Of a stretch of DNA of 64,000 nt, positions 60,990-64,000 are shown in pieces. The position numbers were made by a program, and so were the translations under genes. Under the pieces are notes generated by a model that ran no database searches, was not told the DNA's origin, and saw only the letters and a program-made list of their open reading frames with translations. The stretch is from Sweltsa coloradensis (Eukaryota; Arthropoda; Insecta; Plecoptera; Chloroperlidae). Positions within the stretch are counted from its first letter, which is position 1; each line of letters opens with the position of its first letter. The stretch spans positions 310,001 through 374,000 of the forward strand of contig JAMZAV010000901.1 in the NCBI GenBank assembly GCA_024449915.1, written 5' to 3'.

Positions 60990-62148
60990 TTTTGATAAAA
61001 TGTAGTTTTCTGGGAGGTTATAGTCCTATGAGGTGTACGTGGAGGAAATGGCAAGAGTTCTGTGAAAGTGGTTTGATTTTTCTTGAAATTATAAACTTAA
61101 CTCTTTATTGATGAATTGTTTAGGCCTACAACAATTGTTTAATATACTATTTTGTGTTTCATTCATTGGCCTAGTTGCATTAGGCCTTCCCTATTTTACT
61201 TTAGTGTTGTGAACATTACGACACCACAACGTGCTGTTTAATTTAATTTATTAACCTTCCATACATACGTACACTCATATGCTCACACACAAATTGTGGT
61301 GGAGCAAGTTTTGGAAGTTGTTATTATGGTGTTACAATTAGCACAAAATACAATTCAATCTAGTTACTACACTAGTATTTATACTCTACCTTACATAACT
61401 TGAGTCAAATCACAGGGAGGGTTGAACACCCAACATTTTCAATCTGGAAAACCTGAAAAAGTCTGGGATTTGGTAACCTAGTACAGGCCTATGAGTCATC
61501 TTGATCTTTATGACAGGTTTCACAGAGCTCGAACCATTGACCCTTACCTTTACTGCACTGCCTAGCATCACCTGCAGCATTCTGTGTGTGTACTTGTTAT
61601 TTGCAGTCACTTTAGTTTATGTTACATTACCACAAGTAGGCCCTAATTCTATTTGAGTATTTTGTAATTTTTAGTAATGTTTTGACTTTTGACCATCAGG
61701 CATCGTTTTGTTTTTTTAAATTTGCAAATTATTTTGATAGCTTAACAAAAGCAATACCTTGACCACTCTGTTGAAGAGTAGTCGATTCTGCTATGTGTAG
61801 CTTCCAGCCCCTTCTATCCTGCTGATTCCTCATGTCTACCAGGATTACAAGCAACACATAAGTAGTAAGTGATTTGTAGCAAATAACATTATTTGAGTAT
61901 TAAAATCGACAAATACCACTCACTATTGAAAGACGTAAGAGAGACCTATTTGTCAGATTCTTATTCAGAGGTTGGACGATAAATAGTGCACTATTCTACG
62001 AATAGGGTCATCAACAACAAAAACCATAAAATCATAATGTGATTGTCATACTTGGATATTACAATACCTAAACAAAACTAAGAATACATAATGTGAATGA
62101 CATAAAGATATAGGGTGCCAACAACTTACCTTAATTACCACGTTATTT
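60990..62148. other. Unassigned sequence downstream of the second exon
   Basis: No exon, repeat family or RNA recognised. If the donor at 60978 is used, this is intron. Confidence 0.45.
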
Positions 62149-63071
62149 TAGGGCTGTGCGAGCCTAGAATTTTTAAGTCGAGCCAAGCCGAGCCGAGTAT
62201 TTAAAAATAGCTTGATTTTCGAGCAGAGCCGAGCCGAGCTTTTTCAAAAAAAAAATAAAAAAAAGTAAAAATTAAAATTAAATTAAAAATGGTTAGGCTA
62301 CATATTTTCTAGGGATGTCATCTGGTACCCGGTTCTAGAAATTACCCGGAGCCGATTATAAGATCAGGGTATTTTTCGCGACTGTTTTTAGGCTAATTCA
62401 CGGGTTTATTATTTTACGCGCTACGTCGATGCGATCTTTCCCGCGGAGCCTGCCCGCTGCCTGCAGAGTTGATAAAGAAGACCCGGGGAAACTTCTTTGT
62501 CGACTCTGCTAAAGAGTAACTCGAGTTGGCAACAGAGCGCATTGTAAGCCAACACGTGACACCTGCGCGAACTACGTGCGCGTTCGGTCGATGCAACCAA
62601 CTCAACTCACAGCTGACGAAGAACAAAGATGCTCGGTGTGGAACTAGTTGGAAGAAGAATTATTGCGATGTGATCATGTTTCTACGATCATGACGCATTG
62701 GATTGTTATTCCTTGGCTTATCTCCTTTCTTACCTAGGCTTATTTTGCGACGAAAGCTTCAGCGCGGGCGATAGTGTGATAGGTTTTCCCACATGAGAGA
62801 GACACGTTTGCATTCTAGGCCTAGGCCTATCGCATTCTACTGCGTCGACCGTCGAGTCGACTGTTGATCGCTGGCTCAGGCTGCCGCATTCTTCCGGGAA
62901 AGTCTTTGTTGACAAGACTGTCTGTTGAGTGTTGATGAAAATGAGCGCGTGTACTGCGTGTTTTTGTAGGCTCGGCTCGAATAAATTGAGCCTAAAGCCA
63001 AGCTCGGCTCGGCGCGAGCTCAAAACTGAAGCTCGAAAAAGCTCGAGAAATCGAGTACTCGCACAGCCCTA
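62149..63071. mobile_element. hAT-like non-autonomous transposon
   Basis: Terminal inverted repeats TAGGGCTGTGCGAG / CTCGCACAGCCCTA enclose 923 bp. Subterminal regions on both sides are rich in AGCCGAGCC/GGCTCGGCTCG words. The flanks CGTTATTT (62141-62148) and CATTATTT (63072-63079) differ at one base, fitting the 8-bp target duplication of hAT elements. No transposase frame. Confidence 0.85.
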
Positions 63072-63131
63072 CATTATTTTAATTATGTATTATAATAATT
63101 ACATGTGTATATATATAATATATATATAATA

Positions 63132-63888
63132 CAGTAAGACCTCAATTATCCGAGGTGGATGAGACCGAGCTATGCTCGGATAGCGAAAAACTCGGATGAT
63201 CCGGACTTTCTTGTTTAACTCCTCCCAGCAGGGCCCTAGTATATGAAAGTGATATCTCAAGTGTGAAACTTGTGAAATACCATTAAAAGAACATAAATAA
63301 ACAGCCTCTTAGTGATGACATCGGCTGCCAACTGCTTTGCTCATAAAATGAATCTTATCTCATAATGTAAACAAAACAACTGGCGAGAGTCTTGGCCCGA
63401 AGCCAATTGACTAGTGACACGATACGTAGTATGGCTTGGGAGGAGGAGGGGGGGGGGAGGGGGTGACGGTTATCTCCGCGTCTGTCATTGATGGATGTCC
63501 TACTAATGCAATGTTTATTTCTTCATAATTGTAGCTAGCCTCTATCATGTCGTCTTCAAGGCCATATTTTGTCTCTATCTCTCTCTCCCTCTCTCTCTTC
63601 TCTCTCGTCCGCCGTCTTTGAGCAAGGTCGCGGCGGCGGCGGCAAGCACTCACAAAGACACTGGCTCAACACTCTACGGCACCCTACCCTCGACCCCTGT
63701 CCCCATCCCCTCCTACAATTCACGCGCTGTGCGTGACACGTCATTGTAGTAAACAGCATACTGCATGACATTTAGATGTAAAGAACATAACATTTCGGAC
63801 TAAATAAAAAGAGGAAAGGGCGCCTGAAACCAGCTCGGATAACACGGAATCTCGGTTAATCGGAGCTCGGATGAACGAGGTCTTACTG
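63132..63888. mobile_element. Tigger/pogo-like MITE
   Basis: Ends CAGTAAGACCTC and GAGGTCTTACTG, flanked by TA (63130-63131 and 63889-63890). Further inside, both ends carry ATCCGAG/CTCGGAT words, as in Tigger-type termini (CAGT...CCTCGGTTATCCGA pattern). No transposase frame. It includes a CT-rich patch (63570-63605) and a G-rich run near 63445. Confidence 0.88.
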
Positions 63889-64000
63889 TAATTATTATTA
63901 GCCCCCTTGCATCCACAAGCGTACTGGTACGCTCTGCGCCTCCTGGGCTAGAGCTCCATAAGCGTATATATACGTGCTAGCGCTGAGCTGATTTGTATTA

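Overview
The window is nuclear DNA of an animal, most likely a repeat-rich invertebrate; I cannot name the taxon. The reasons are AT-rich intron/intergenic sequence, abundant non-LTR retrotransposons, tRNA-derived SINEs, hAT- and Tigger-like MITEs, GT-AG exons and no bacterial-type gene packing. Most open reading frames here are transposon remains or low-complexity artefacts. I can support only one host gene: two exons at 54625-54731 and 60825-60978 on the + strand, separated by a 6.1-kb intron holding an I-clade-type retrotransposon and a near-perfect 176-bp inverted repeat.

Layout. 1-3150: hexamer microsatellite, then a truncated but open non-LTR ORF2 (family A). 3227-12329: one full-length family-A retrotransposon on the - strand (PHD-finger ORF1 plus ORF2), flanked on both sides by AAT/ATT microsatellite. 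Its ORF2 is split by a Helentron-like composite (6180-8287) and by a foldback transposon (8489-11258), which itself carries a different retrotransposon fragment. 13100-30731: a 17.6-kb foldback element whose ends match those of the smaller one and whose inverted terminal parts are a ~71-bp CTAGC-rich satellite. Its interior holds a ~156-bp satellite and much sequence degraded into homopolymer runs, which looks like poor consensus quality. 31246-40610: Helentron-like elements, a foldback MITE, tRNA-like SINE heads, a hAT-like MITE and a promoter-like motif cluster. 41445-43271: third family-A copy with a ~27-bp target duplication in (AAT)n. 45620-54550: a ~3-4 kb direct segmental duplication, one copy with a Helentron-like insertion and the other with the matching empty site. 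54625-60978: the host gene. 62149-63888: a hAT-like MITE and a Tigger/pogo-like MITE.

The most interesting material is the pair of foldback elements. They share termini of the form CCCTGSTRAAAAWT, followed by unrelated tandem arrays. For the small one, removing it together with one copy of a 2-bp CA duplication makes the interrupted ORF2 continuous in frame, so both boundaries are fixed at the base. Second is a set of Helentron-like elements in three sequence families sharing one terminal architecture. Third is a retrotransposon family found at (AAT)n tracts in all three copies.
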